A stretch of DNA of 64,000 nucleotides, from assembly GCA_932294295.1 (NCBI GenBank), contig OW028582.1, positions 3,653,515 through 3,717,514 on the forward strand, written 5' to 3'. Numbering within the stretch: position 1 is the first letter of the stretch; each line of letters opens with the position of its first letter. The notes beneath the pieces were generated by a model. It worked only from the letters and a program-made list of their open reading frames with translations. It searched no databases and was not told the origin of the DNA. Both the position numbers and the translations under genes were made by a program. Of the stretch, positions 48,001 through 61,032 are shown in pieces. The DNA comes from Alitta virens (taxonomy: Eukaryota; Annelida; Polychaeta; Phyllodocida; Nereididae).

Positions 48001-51000
48001 AGAAGTTACGTTAGGCAGCTGACACTTCTCAGACACATCCGGGTGCCGCGTTTGGATCCATGAAAGTCCAGCCGACTGGACTTGGCTGTGGGGTTGAGTG
48101 AGTGGCACTCGTCTGGAACAACAGTATCATCTTTGTTCTCGGCCCCGACCCGGATTCAGGTGACATTTCGCTTGGTCGTGGTGTTGATGACTTTGTAGCA
48201 GTGAAAGACGTCGCTGTCGTTGTCGTCTTTTTCACAGTGGTTCGGCCGAGGTTCTGGACCATGGTCTGTCCTGTGGGGGTTGCGTGAAATTCAGGGTGGC
48301 TGTGAATTTCATATGCACAGTGACATCGTGGGCGCCATCATTGGGGGATTTTGGATTTTGGTCGAGCACGCTCGGGTTGTTCGTCACTACAACTGACTGG
48401 CGCACACTTTACACAACAAGGGGATACCTGAGGAGCATGTATGGGTTGAACTTGCATCCGTATTGACTTGCAGTCATTATTAGCTCTGCTATATATCACT
48501 ATTGGAGCCTTTATCTCGTCCAGAATCGGCCTTGTCTGGCAGTACGCGTGTAAGAAGTATAGTACCGCTGCAGGAGTTGGTGTAGTGCGGACAGGTGATT
48601 TTGAGCTGACACGCCGCAGCCCGTTGTGGCGCACCAGATGACGAAATTGACCTGGTTGTGCCAGAACTGCATCGGACTAGAGTTCCAAGCTTGTACAACA
48701 TTGTGAGAAGTTACGTTAGGCAGCTGACACTTCTCAGACACATCCGGGTGCCGCGTTTGGATCCATGAAAGTCCAGCCGACTGGACTTGGCTGTGGGGTT
48801 GAGTGAGTGGCACTCGTCTGGAACAACAGTATCATCTTTGTTCTTGGCCCCGACCCGGATTCAGGTGACATTTTGCTTGGTCGTGGTGTTGATGACTTTG
48901 TAGCAGTGAAAGACGTCGCTGTCGTTGTCGTCTTTTTCAGTGGTTCGGCCGAGGTTCTGGACCATGGTCTGTCCTGTGGGGGTTGCGTGAAATTCAGGGT
49001 GGCTGTGAATTTCAGATGCACAATGACATCATGGGCGCCGTCATTGGGGGATTTTGGATTTTGGTCGAGCACGCTCGGGTTGTTCGTCACTACAACTGTC
49101 TGACACACTTTACACAACAAGGGGATCCCTGAGGAGCCTGGATGGGTTGACCTTGCATCCGTATTGACTTGCACTCATTATTAGCTCTGCTATATATCAC
49201 TATTGGAGCCTGTATCTCGTCCAGAATTGGCCTTGTCTGGTAGTATGCGTGTAAGAGGTATAGTACCGCTGCAGGAGTTGGTCTAGTGCGGACAGGTGAT
49301 CTTGCGCTGACACGCCGCAGCCCGTTGTGGCGCAACAGATGACGAAATTGACCTGGTTGTGCCAGAACTGCATCGGACTAGAGTTCCAAGCTTGTACAAC
49401 ATTGTGAGAAGTTACGTTAGGCAGCTGACACTTCTCAGACACATCCGGGTGCTGCGATTGGATCCATGAAAGTCCAGCCGACTGGACTTGGCTGTGGGGT
49501 TGAGTGAGTGGCACTCGTCTGGAACAACAGTCTCATCTCATATTTGTCCAGAATCCGCCTTGTCTGGCAGTACGCGTGTATGAGGTATAGTACCGCTGCA
49601 GGAGTTGGTCTAGTGCGGGCAGGTGACCTTGTGCTGACACGCCGCAGCCCGTTGTGGCGCACCAGATGACGAAATTGACCTGGTTGTGCCAGAACTGCAT
49701 CGGACTAGAGTTCCAAGCTTGTACAACGTTGTCAGAAGTTACGTTAGGCAGCTGACACTTCTCAGACACATCCGGGTGCCGCGTTTGGATCCATGAAAGT
49801 CCAGCCGACTGGACTTGGCTGTGGGGTTGAGTGAGTGGCACTCGTCTGGAACAACAGTCTCATCTTTGTTCCTGGCCCCGACCCGGATTCAGTTGACATT
49901 TCGCTTTGTCGTGGTGTTGATGACTTTGTAGCAGTGAAAGACGTCGCTGTCGTTGTCGTCTTTTTCACAGTGGTTCGGCCGAGGGTTGCGTGGAATTCAG
50001 GGTGGCTGTGAATTTCAGATGCACAATGACATCGTGGGCGCCGTCATTGGGGGATTTTGGATTTTGGTCGAGCACGCTCGGGTTGTTCGTCACTACAACT
50101 GACTGGCGCACACCTTACACAACATGGGGATCCCTGAGGAGCATGTATGGGTTGACCTTGCATCCGTATTGACTTGCAGTCATTATTAGCTCCGCTATAT
50201 ATCACTATTGGAGCCTTTATCTCGTCCAGAATCGGCCTTGTCTGGTAGTATGCGTGTAAGAGGTATAGTACCGCTGCAGGAGTTGGTCTAGTGCAGACAG
50301 GTTATCTTGCGTTGACACGCCGCAGCCCGTTGTGGCGCACTAGATGACGAAATTGACCTGGTTGTGCCAGAACTGCATCGGCTAGAGTTTCAAGCTTGTA
50401 CAACTTTGTCAGAAGTTACGTTAGGCAGCTGACACTTCTCAGACACATATGGGTGCCGCGTTTGGATCCATGAAAGTCCAGCCGACTGGACTTGGCTGTG
50501 GGGTTGAGTGAGTGGCACTCGTCTGGAACAACAGTCTCATCTCATCTTTTGTCCAGAATCCGCCTTGTCTGGTAGTACGCGTGTACGAGGTAAAGTACCG
50601 CTGCAGGAGCTGGTCTAGTGAGGACAGGTGATCTTGCGCTGACACGCCGCAGCCCGTTGTGGTGCACCAGATGACGAAATTGACCTGGATGTGCCAGAAC
50701 TGCATCGGACTAGAGTTACAAGCTTGTACAACGTTGTCAGAAGTTACGTTAGGCAGCTGACACTTCTCAGACACATCCGGGTGCCGCGTTTGGATCCATG
50801 AAAGTCCAGCCGACTGGACTTGGCTGTGGGGTTGAGTGAGTGGCAACCGTCTGGAACAACAGTCTCATCTTTGTTCTCGGCCCCGACCCGGATTCAGGTG
50901 ACATTTCGCTTGGTCGTGGTGTTGATGACTTTGTAGCAGTGAAAGACGTTGCTGTCGTTGTCGTCTTTTTCACAGTGGTTCGGCCGAGGTTCTGGACCAT

Positions 51001-54000
51001 GGTCTGTCCTGTGGGGGTTGCGTGAAATTCAGGCTGGCTGTGAATTTCATATGCACAGTGACATCGTGGGCGCCGTCATTGGGGGATTTTGGATTTTGGT
51101 CGAGCACGCTCGGGTTGTTCGTCACTACAACTGACTGGCGCACACTTTACACAACAAGGGGATCCCTGAGGAGCCTGGATGGGTTGACCTTGCATCCGTA
51201 TTGACTTGCAGTCATTATTAGCTCTGCTATATATCACTATTGGAGCCTGTATCTCGTCCAGAATCGGCCTTGTCTGGTAGTATGCGTGTAAGAGGTATAG
51301 TTCCGCTGCAGGAGTTGGTCTAGTGCGGACAGGTGATCTTGGGCTGACACGCCGCAGCCCGTTGTGGCGCAACAGATGACGAAATTGACCTGGTTGTGCC
51401 AGAACTGCATCGGACTAGAGTTCCAAGCTTGTACACCATTGTGAGAAGTTAGGTTAGGCAGCTGTCACTTCTCAGACACATCCGGGTGCCGCGTTTGGAT
51501 CCATGAAAGTCCAGCCGACTGGACTTGGCTGTGGGGTTGAGTGAGTGGCACTCGTCTGGAACAACAGTCTCAACTATGTTCTCGGCCCCGACCTAGATTC
51601 AGGTGACATTTCGCTTGGTCGTGGTGTTGATGACTTTGTAGCAGTGAAAGACGTCGCTGTCGTTGTCGTCTTTTTCACAGTGGTTCGGCGGAGGTTCTGG
51701 ACCATGGTCTGTACTGTGGGGGTTGCGTGAAATTCAGGGTGGCTGTGAATTTCAGATGCACAATGACATCGTGGGCGCCGTCATTGGGGGATTTTGGATT
51801 TTGGTCGAGCACGCTCGGGTTGTTCGTCACTACAACTGTCTGACACACTTTACACAACAAGGGGATCCCTGAGGAGCCTGGATGGGTTGACCTTGCATCC
51901 GTATTGACTTGCAGTCATTATTAGCTCTGCTATATATCACTATTGGAGCCTGTATCTCGTCCAGAATTGGCCTTGTCTGGTAGTATGCGTGTAAGAGGTA
52001 TAGTACCGCTGCAGGAGTTGGTCTAGTGCGGACAGGTGATCTTGCGCTGACACGCCGCAGCCCGTTGTGGCGCCACAGATGACGAAATTGACCTGGTTGT
52101 GCCAGAACTGCATCGGACTAGAGTTCCAAGCTTGTACAACATTGTGAGAAGTTACGTTAGGCAGCTGACACTTCTCAGACACATCCGGGTGCTGCGATTG
52201 GATCCATGAAAGTCCAGCCGACTGGACTTGGCTGTGGGGTTGAGTGAGTGGCACTCGTCTGGAACAACAGTCTCATCTCATATTTGTCCAGAATCCGCCT
52301 TGTCTGGTAGTATGCGTGTATGAGGTATAGTTCCGCTGCAGGAGTTGGTCTAGTGCGGACAGGTGACCTTGTGCTGACACGCCGCAGCCCGTTGTGGCGC
52401 ACCAGATGACGAAATTGACCTGGTTGTGCCAGAACTGCATCGGACTATAGTTCCAAGCTTGTACAATGTTGTCAGAAGTTACGTTAGGCAGCTGACACTT
52501 CTCAGACACATCCGGGTGCCGCGTTTGGATCCATGAAAGTCCAGCCGACTGGACTTGGCTGTGGGGTTGAGTGAGTGGCACTCGTCTGGAACAACAGTAT
52601 CATCTTTGTTCTTGGCCCCGACCCGGATTCAGGTGACATTTCGCTTGGTCGTGGTGTTGATGACTTTGTAGCAGTGAAAGACGTCGCTGTCGTTGTCGTC
52701 TTTTTCAGTGGTTCGGCCGAGGTTCTGGACCATGGTCTGTACTGTGGGGGTTGCGTGAAATTCAGGGTGGCTGTGAATTTCAGATGCACAATGACATCGT
52801 GGGCGCCGTCATTGGGGGATTTTGGATTTTGGTCGAGCACGCTCGGGTTGTTCGTCACTACAACTGTCTGACACACTTTACACAACAAGGGGATCCCTGA
52901 GGAGCCTGGATGGGTTGACCTTGCATCCGTATTGACTTGCAGTCATTATTAGCTCTGCTATATATCACTATTGGAGCCTGTATCTCGTCCAGAATTGGCC
53001 TTGTCTGGTAGTATGCGTGTAAGAGGTATAGTACCGCTGCAGGAGTTGGTCTAGTGCGGACAGGTGATCTTGCGCTGACACGCCGCAGCCCGTTGTGGCG
53101 CAACAGATGACGAAATTGACCTGGTTGTGCCAGAACTGCATCGGACTAGAGTTCCAAGCTTGTACAACATTGTGAGAAGTTACGTTAGGCAGCTGACACT
53201 TCTCAGACACATCCGGGTGCTGCGATTGGATCCATGAAAGTCCAGCCGACTGGACTTGGCTGTGGGGTTGAGTGAGTGGCACTCGTCTGGAACAACAGTC
53301 TCATCTCATATTTGTCCAGAATCCGCCTTGTCTGGCAGTACGCGTGTATGAGGTATAGTACCGCTGCAGGAGTTGGTCTAGTGCGGGCAGGTGACCTTGT
53401 GCTGACACGCCGCAGCCCGTTGTGGCGCACCAGATGACGAAATTGACCTGGTTGTGCCAGAACTGCGTCGGACTAGAGTTCCAAGCTTGTACAACGTTGT
53501 CAGAAGTTACGTTAGGCAGCTGACACTTCTCAGACACATCCGGGTGCCGCGTTTGGATCCATGAAAGTCCAGCCGACTGGACTTGGCTGTGGGGTTGAGT
53601 GAGTGGCACTCGTCTGGAACAACAGTCTCATCTTTGTTCCTGGCCCCGACCCGGATTCAGTTGACATTTCGCTTTGTCGTGGTGTTGATGACTTTGTAGC
53701 AGTGAAAGACGTCGCTGTCGTTGTCGTCTTTTTCACAGTGGTTCGGCCGAGGGTTGCGTGGAATTCAGGGTGGCTGTGAATTTCAGATGCACAATGACAT
53801 CGTGGGCGCCGTCATTGGGGGATTTTGGATTTTGGTCGAGCACGCTCGGGTTGTTCGTCACTACAACTGACTGGCGCACACCTTACACAACATGGGGATC
53901 CCTGAGGAGCATGTATGGGTTGACCTTGCATCCGTATTGACTTGCAGTCATTATTAGCTCCGCTATATATCACTATTGGAGCCTTTATCTCGTCCAGAAT

Positions 54001-56081
54001 CGGCCTTGTCTGGTAGTATGCGTGTAAGAGGTATAGTACCGCTGCAGGAGTTGGTGTAGTGCAGACAGGTTATCTTGCGTTGACACGCCGCAGCCCGTTG
54101 TGGCGCACTAGATGACGAAATTGACCTGGTTGTGCCAGAACTGCATCGGCTAGAGTTTCAAGCTTGTACAACTTTGTCAGAAGTTACGTTAGGCAGCTGA
54201 CACTTCTCAGACACATATGGGTGCCGCGTTTGGATCCATGAAAGTCCAGCCGACTGGACTTGGCTGTGGGGTTGAGTGAGTGGCACTCGTCTGGAACAAC
54301 AGTCTCATCTCATCTTTTGTCCAGAATCCGCCTTGTCTGGTAGTACGCGTATACGAGGTAAAGTACCGCTGCAGGAGCTGGTCTAGTGAGGACAGGTGAT
54401 CTTGCGCTGACACGCCGCAGCCCGTTGTGGTGCACCAGATGACGAAATTGACCTGGATGTGCCAGAACTGCATCGGACTAGAGTTACAAGCTTGTACAAC
54501 GTTGTCAGAAGTTACGTTAGGCAGCTGACACTTCTCAGACACATCCGGGTGCCGCGTTTGGATCCATGAAAGTCCAGCCGACTGGACTTGGCTGTGGGGT
54601 TGAGTGAGTGGCAACCGTCTGGAACAACAGTCTCATCTTTGTTCTCGGCCCCGACCCGGATTCAGGTGACATTTCGCTTGGTCGTGGTGTTGATGACTTT
54701 GTAGCAGTGAAAGACGTTGCTGTCGTTGTCGTCTTTTTCACAGTGGTTCGGCCGAGGTTCTGGACCATGGTCTGTCCTGTGGGGGTTGCGTGAAATTCAG
54801 GGTGGCTGTGAATTTCATATGCACAGTGACATCGTGGGCGCCGTCATTGGGGGATTTTGGATTTTGGTCGAGCACGCTCGGGTTGTTCGTCACTACAACT
54901 GACTGGCGCACACTTTACACAACAAGGGGATCCCTGAGGAGCCTGGATGGGTTGACCTTGCATCCGTATTGACTTGCAGTCATTATTAGCTCTGCTATAT
55001 ATCACTATTGGAGCCTGTATCTCGTCCAGAATCGTCCTTGTCTGGTAGTATGCGTGTAAGAGGTATAGTTCCGCTGCAGGAGTTGGTCTAGTGCGGACAG
55101 GTGATCTTGGGCTGACACGCCGCAGCCCGTTGTGGCGCAACAGATGACGAAATTGACCTGGTTGTGCCAGAACTGCATCGGACTAGAGTTCCAAGCTTGT
55201 ACACCATTGTGAGAAGTTAGGTTAGGCAGCTGTCACTTCTCAGACACATCCGGGTGCTGCGTTTGGATCCATGAAAGTCCAGCCGACTGGACTTGGCTGT
55301 GGGGTTGAGTGAGTGGCACTCGTCTGGAACAACAGTCTCAACTATGTTCTCGGCCCCGACCTAGATTCAGGTGACATTTCGCTTGGTCGTGGTGTTGATG
55401 ACTTTGTAGCAGTGAAAGACGTCGCTGTCGTTGTCGTCTTTTTCACAGTGGTTCGGCGGAGGTTCTGGACCATGGTCTGTACTGTGGGGGTTGCGTGAAA
55501 TTCAGGGTGGCTGTGAATTTCAGATGCACAATGACATCGTGGGCGCCGTCATTGGGGGATTTTGGATTTTGGTCGAGCACGCTCGGGTTGTTCGTCACTA
55601 CAACTGTCTGACACACTTTACACAACAAGGGGATCCCTGAGGAGCCTGGATGGGTTGACCTTGCATCCGTATTGACTTGCAGTCATTATTAGCTCTGCTA
55701 TATATCACTATTGGAGCCTGTATCTCGTCCAGAATTGGCCTTGTCTGGTAGTATGCGTGTAAGAGGTATAGTACCGCTGCAGGAGTTGGTCTAGTGCGGA
55801 CAGGTGATCTTGCGCTGACACGCCGCAGCCCGTTGTGGCGCAACAGATGACGAAATTGACCTGGTTGTGCCAGAACTGCATCGGACTAGAGTTCCAAGCT
55901 TGTACAACATTGTGAGAAGTTACGTTAGGCAGCTGACACTTCTCAGACACATCCGGGTGCTGCGATTGGATCCATGAAAGTCCAGCCGACTGGACTTGGC
56001 TGTGGGGTTGAGTGAGTGGCACTCGTCTGGAACAACAGTCTCATCTCATATTTGTCCAGAATCCGCCTTGTCTGGTAGTAT
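39027..56081. repeat. 17,055-bp tandem duplication, copy B
   Basis: Directly adjoins copy A. The right limit lies between 56081 and 56166, where GTGCACCAG replaces the GCGCACAAG of copies A and B. Its inner landmarks are three-X units at 40590 and 42975, single-X units at 48403, 51141 and 54909, and the nested 3,768-bp pair near 49175-56081. The only difference from copy A that I found is G at 53467 (AACTGCGTCGG). Confidence 0.9.
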
Positions 56082-57644
56082 GCGTGTATGAGGTATAGTA
56101 CCGCTGCAGGAGTTGGTCTAGTGCGGACAGGTGACCTTGTGCTGACACGCCGCAGCCCGTTGTGGTGCACCAGATGACGAAATTGACCTGGTTGTGCCAG
56201 AACTGCATCGGACTATAGTTCCAAGCTTGTACAATGTTGTCAGAAGTTACGTTAGGCAGCTGACACTTCTCAGACACATCCGGGTGCCGCGTTTGGATCC
56301 ATGAAAGTCCAGCCGACTGGACTTGGCTGTGGGGTTGAGTGAGTGGCACTCGTCTGGAACAACAGTATCATCTTTGTTCCTGGCCCCGACCCGGATTCAG
56401 GTGACATTTCGCTTGGTCGTGGTGTTGATGACTTTGTAGCAGTGAAAGACGTCGCTGTCGTTGTCGTCTTTTTCAGTGGTTCGGCCGAGGTTCTGGACCA
56501 TGGTCTGTCCTGTGGGGGTTGCGTGAAATTCAGGGTGGCTGTGAATTTCAGATGCACAATGACATCGTGGGCGCCGTCATTGGGGGATTTTGGATTTTGG
56601 TCGAGCACGCTCGGGTTGTTCGTCACTACAACTGTCTGACACACTTTACACAACAAGGGGATCCCTGAGGAGCCTGGATGGGTTGACCTTGCATCCGTAT
56701 TGACTTGCAGTCATTATTAGCTCTGCTATATATCACTATTGGAGCCTGTATCTCGTCCAGAATTGGCCTTGTCTGGTAGTATGCGTGTAAGAGGTATAGT
56801 ACCGCTGCAGGAGTTGGTCTAGTGCGGACAGGTGATCTTGCGCTGACACGCCGCAGCCCGTTGTGGCGCAACAGATGACGAAATTGACCTGGTTGTGCCA
56901 GAACTGCATCGGACTAGAGTTCCAAGCTTGTACAACATTGTGAGAAGTTACGTTAGGCAGCTGACACTTCTCAGACACATCCGGGTGCTGCGATTGGATC
57001 CATGAAAGTCCAGCCGACTGGACTTGGCTGTGGGGTTGAGTGAGTGGCACTCGTCTGGAACAACAGTCTCATCTCATATTTGTCCAGAATCCGCCTTGTC
57101 TGGCAGTACGCGTGTATGAGGTATAGTACCGCTGCAGGAGTTGGTCTAGTGCGGACAGGTGACCTTGTGCTGACACGCCGCAGCCCGTTGTGGCGCACCA
57201 GATGACGAAATTGACCTGGTTGTGCCAGAACTGCATCGGACTAGAGTTCCAAGCTTGTACAACGTTGTCAGAAGTTACGTTAGGCAGCTGACACTTCTCA
57301 GACACATCCGGGTGCCGCGTTTGGATCCATGAAAGTCCAGCCGACTGGACTTGGCTGTGGGGTTGAGTGAGTGGCACTCGTCTGGAACAACAGTCTCATC
57401 TTTGTTCCTGGCCCCGACCCGGATTCAGGTGACATTTCACTTTGTCGTGGTGTTGATGACTTTGTAGCAGTGAAAGACGTCGCTGTCGTTGTCGTCTTTT
57501 TCACAGTGGTTCGGCCGAGGGTTGCGTGGAATTCAGGGTGGCTGTGAATTTCAGATGCACAATGACATCGTGGGCGCCGTCATTGGGGGATTTTGGATTT
57601 TGGTCGAGCACGCTCGGGTTGTTCGTCACTACAACTGACTGGCG

Positions 57645-59000
57645 CACACCTTACACAACATGGGGATCCCTGAGGAGCATGTATGGGTTGACCTTGCATC
57701 CGTATTGACTTGCAGTCATTATTAGCTCCGCTATATATCACTATTGGAGCCTTTATCTCGTCCAGAATCGGCCTTGTCTGGTAGTATGCGTGTAAGAGGT
57801 ATAGTACCACTGCAGGAGTTGGTCTAGTGCAGACAGGTTATCTTGCGTTGACACGCCGCAGCCCGTTGTGGCGCACTAGATGACGAAATTGACCTGGTTG
57901 TGCCAGAACTGCATCGGCTAGAGTTTCAAGCTTGTACAACTTTGTCAGAAGTTACGTTAGGCAGCTGACACTTCTCAGACACATATGGGTGCCGCGTTTG
58001 GATCCATGAAAGTCCAGCCGACTGGACTTGGCTGTGGGGTTGAGTGAGTGGCACTCGTCTGGAACAACAGTCTCATCTCATCTTTTGTCCAGAATCCGCC
58101 TTGTCTGGTAGTACGCGTGTACGAGGTAAAGTACCGCTGCAGGAGTTGGTCTAGTGAGGACAGGTGATCTTGCGCTGACACGCCGCAGCCCGTTGTGGCG
58201 CACCAGATGACGAAATTGACCTGGATGTGCCAGAACTGCATCGGACTAGAGTTACAAGCTTGTACAACATTGTGAGAAGTTACGTTAGGCAGCTGACACT
58301 TCTCAGACACATCCGGGTGCTGCGATTGGATCCATGAAAGTCCAGCCGACTGGACTTGGCTGTGGGGTTGAGTGAGTGGCACTCGTCTGGAACAACAGTC
58401 TCATCTCATATTTGTCCAGAATCCGCCTTGTCTGGTAGTATGCGTGTATGAGGTATAGTACCGCTGCAGGAGTTGGTCTAGTGCGGACAGGTGACCTTGT
58501 GCTGACACGCCGCAGCCCGTTGTGGCGCACCAGATGACGAAATTGACCTGGTTGTGCCAGAACTGCATCGGACTAGAGTTCCAAGCTTGTACAACGTTGT
58601 CAGAAGTTACGTTAGGCAGCTGACACTTCTCAGACACATCCGGGTGCCGCGTTTGGATCCATGAAAGTCCAGCCGACTGGACTTGGCTGTGGGGTTGAGT
58701 GAGTGGCACTCGTCTGGAACAACAGTATCATCTTTGTTCTTGGCCCTGACCCGGATTCAGGTGACATTTTCGCTTGGTCGTGGTGTTGATGACTTTGTAG
58801 CAGTGAAAGACGTCGCTGTCGTTGTCGTCTTTTTCAGTGGTTCGGCCGAGGTTCTGGACCATGGTCTGTCCTGTGGGGGTTGCGTGAAATTCAGGGTGGC
58901 TGTGAATTTCAGATGCACAATGACATCGTGGGCGCCGTCATTGGGGGATTTTGGATTTTGGTCGAGCACGCTCGGGTTGTTCGTCACTACAACTGTCTGA
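57645..59000. repeat. Three-X unit with an Xd/Xa chimera (1,356 bp)
   Basis: The X order is Xc, Xd/Xa chimera, Xb, then a long Y. The chimera has Xd text through GAGTTA (58254) and Xa text from 58269 (ATTGTGAG, GTGCTGCGATTGG). The crossover is therefore confined to the 14-bp tract 58255-58268, which contains the HindIII palindrome. The Yl has an extra T (GACATTTTCGC, 58764-58774) that shifts every frame through it. Xc has GTACCACTGCAGG near 57806. Confidence 0.85.
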
Positions 59001-61032
59001 CACACTTTACACAACAAGGGGATCCCTGAGGAGCCTGGATGGGTTGACCTTGCATCCGTATTGACTTGCAGTCATTATTAGCTCTGCTATATATCACTAT
59101 TGGAGCCTGTATCTCGTCCAGAATTGGCCTTGTCTGGTAGTATGCGTGTAAGAGGTATAGTACCGCTGCAGGAGTTGGTCTAGTGCGGACAGGTGATCTT
59201 GCGCTGACACGCCGCAGCCCGTTGTGGCGCAACAGATGACGAAATTGACCTGGTTGTGCCAGAACTGCATCGGACTAGAGTTCCAAGCTTGTACAACATT
59301 GTGAGAAGTTACGTTAGGCAGCTGACACTTCTCAGACACATCCGGGTGCTGCGATTGGATCCATGAAAGTCCAGCCGACTGGACTTGGCTGTGGGGTTGA
59401 GTGAGTGGCACTCGTCTGGAACAACAGTCTCTTCTCATATTTGTCCAGAATCCGCCTTGTCTGGCAGTACGCGTGTATGAGATATAGTACCGCTGCAGGA
59501 GTTGGTCTAGTGCGGACAGGTGACCTTGTGCTGACACGCCGCAGCCCGTTGTGGCGCACCAGATGACGAAATTGACCTGGTTGTGCCAGAACTGCATCGG
59601 ACTAGAGTTCCAAGCTTGTACAACGTTGTCAGAAGTTACGTTAGGCAGCTGACACTTCTCAGACACATCCGGGTGCCGCGTTTGGATCCATGAAAGTCCA
59701 GCCGACTGGACTTGGCTGTGGGGTTGAGTGAGTGGCACTCGTCTGGAACAACAGTCTCATCTTTGTTCCTGGCCCCGACCCGGATTCAGGTGACAGTTCG
59801 CTTTGTCGTGGTGTTGATGACTTTGTAGCAGTGAAAGACGTCGCTGTCGTTGTCGTCTTTTTCACAGTGGTTCGGCCGAGGGTTGCGTGGAATTCAGGGT
59901 GGCTGTGAATTTCAGATGCACAATGACATCGTGGGCCCGTCATTGGGGGATTTTGGATTTTGGTCGAGCACGCTCGGGTTGTTCGTCACTACAACTGACT
60001 GGCGCACACCTTACACAACATGGGGATCCCTGAGGAGCATGTATGGGTTGACCTTGCATCCGTATTGACTTGCAGTCATTATTAGCTCCGCTATATATCA
60101 CTATTGGAGCCTTTATCTCGTCCAGAATCGGCCTTGTCTGGTAGTATGCGTGTAAGAGGTATAGTACCGCTGCAGGAGTTGGTCTAGTGCAGACAGGTTA
60201 TCTTGCGTTGACACGCCGCAGCCCGTTGTGGCGCACTAGATGACGAAATTGACCTGGTTGTGCCAGAACTGCATCGGCTAGAGTTTCAAGCTTGTACAAC
60301 TTTGTCAGAAGTTATGTTAGGCAGCTGACACTTCTCAGACACATATGGGTGCCGCGTTTGGATCCATGAAAGTCCAGCCGACTGGACTTGGCTGTGGGGT
60401 TGAGTGAGTGGCACTCGTCTGGAACAACAGTCTCATCTCATCTTTTGTCCAGAATCCGCCTTGTCTGGTAGTACGCGTGTACGAGGTAAAGTACCGCTGC
60501 AGGAGTTGGTCTAGTGAGGACAGGTGATCTTGCGCTGACACGCCGCAGCCCGTTGTGGCGCACCAGATGACGAAATTGACCTGGATGTGCCAGAACTGCA
60601 TCGGACTAGAGTTACAAGCTTGTACAACGTTGTCAGAAGTTACGTTAGGCAGCTGACACTTCTCAGACACATCCGGGTGCCGCGTTTGGATCCATGAAAG
60701 TCCAGCCGACTGGACTTGGCTGTGGGGTTGAGTGAGTGGCAACCGTCTGGAACAACAGTCTCATCTTTGTTCTCGGCCCCAACCCGGATTCAGGTGACAT
60801 TTCGCTTGGTCGTGGTGTTGATGACTTTGTAGCAGTGAAAGACGTCGCTGTCGTTGTCGTCTTTTTCAGTGGTTCGGCCGAGGTTCTGGACCATGGTCTG
60901 TCCTGTGGGGGTTGCGTGAAATTCAGGGTGGCTGTGAATTTCAGATGCACAATGACATCGTGGGCGCCGTCATTGGGGGATTTTGGATTTTGGTCGAGCA
61001 CGCTCGGGTTGTTCGTCACTACAACTGTCTGA
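59001..61032. repeat. Near-canonical hexamer with local mutations (2,032 bp)
   Basis: Xa-Xb-Ys-Xc-Xd-Yl. The X-X linker reads GTCTCTTCTCAT at 59428-59439 (A to T), which removes a stop codon on the minus strand. Ys has a 1-bp loss at GTGGGCCCGTC (59931-59941) and GGTGACAGTTCGC near 59789. Yl has GGCCCCAACCC near 60775. Confidence 0.82.
59097..59738 (-). other. Longest open frame: two X modules fused in frame (213 codons), not a called gene
   Basis: The minus-strand frame of Xb normally ends at a TGA in the X-X linker. Here A-to-T at 59432 changes that TGA to AGA and the frame runs through Xb and Xa. The translated X contains segments that look protein-like, such as FWHNQVNFVIWCATTGCGVS, and a second overlapping frame holds YLIHAYYQTRRILD. 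I do not recognise a named family with confidence. I infer that X may derive from a frame-shifted coding fragment. There is no start context, splice signal or codon evidence for expression. Confidence 0.3.
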
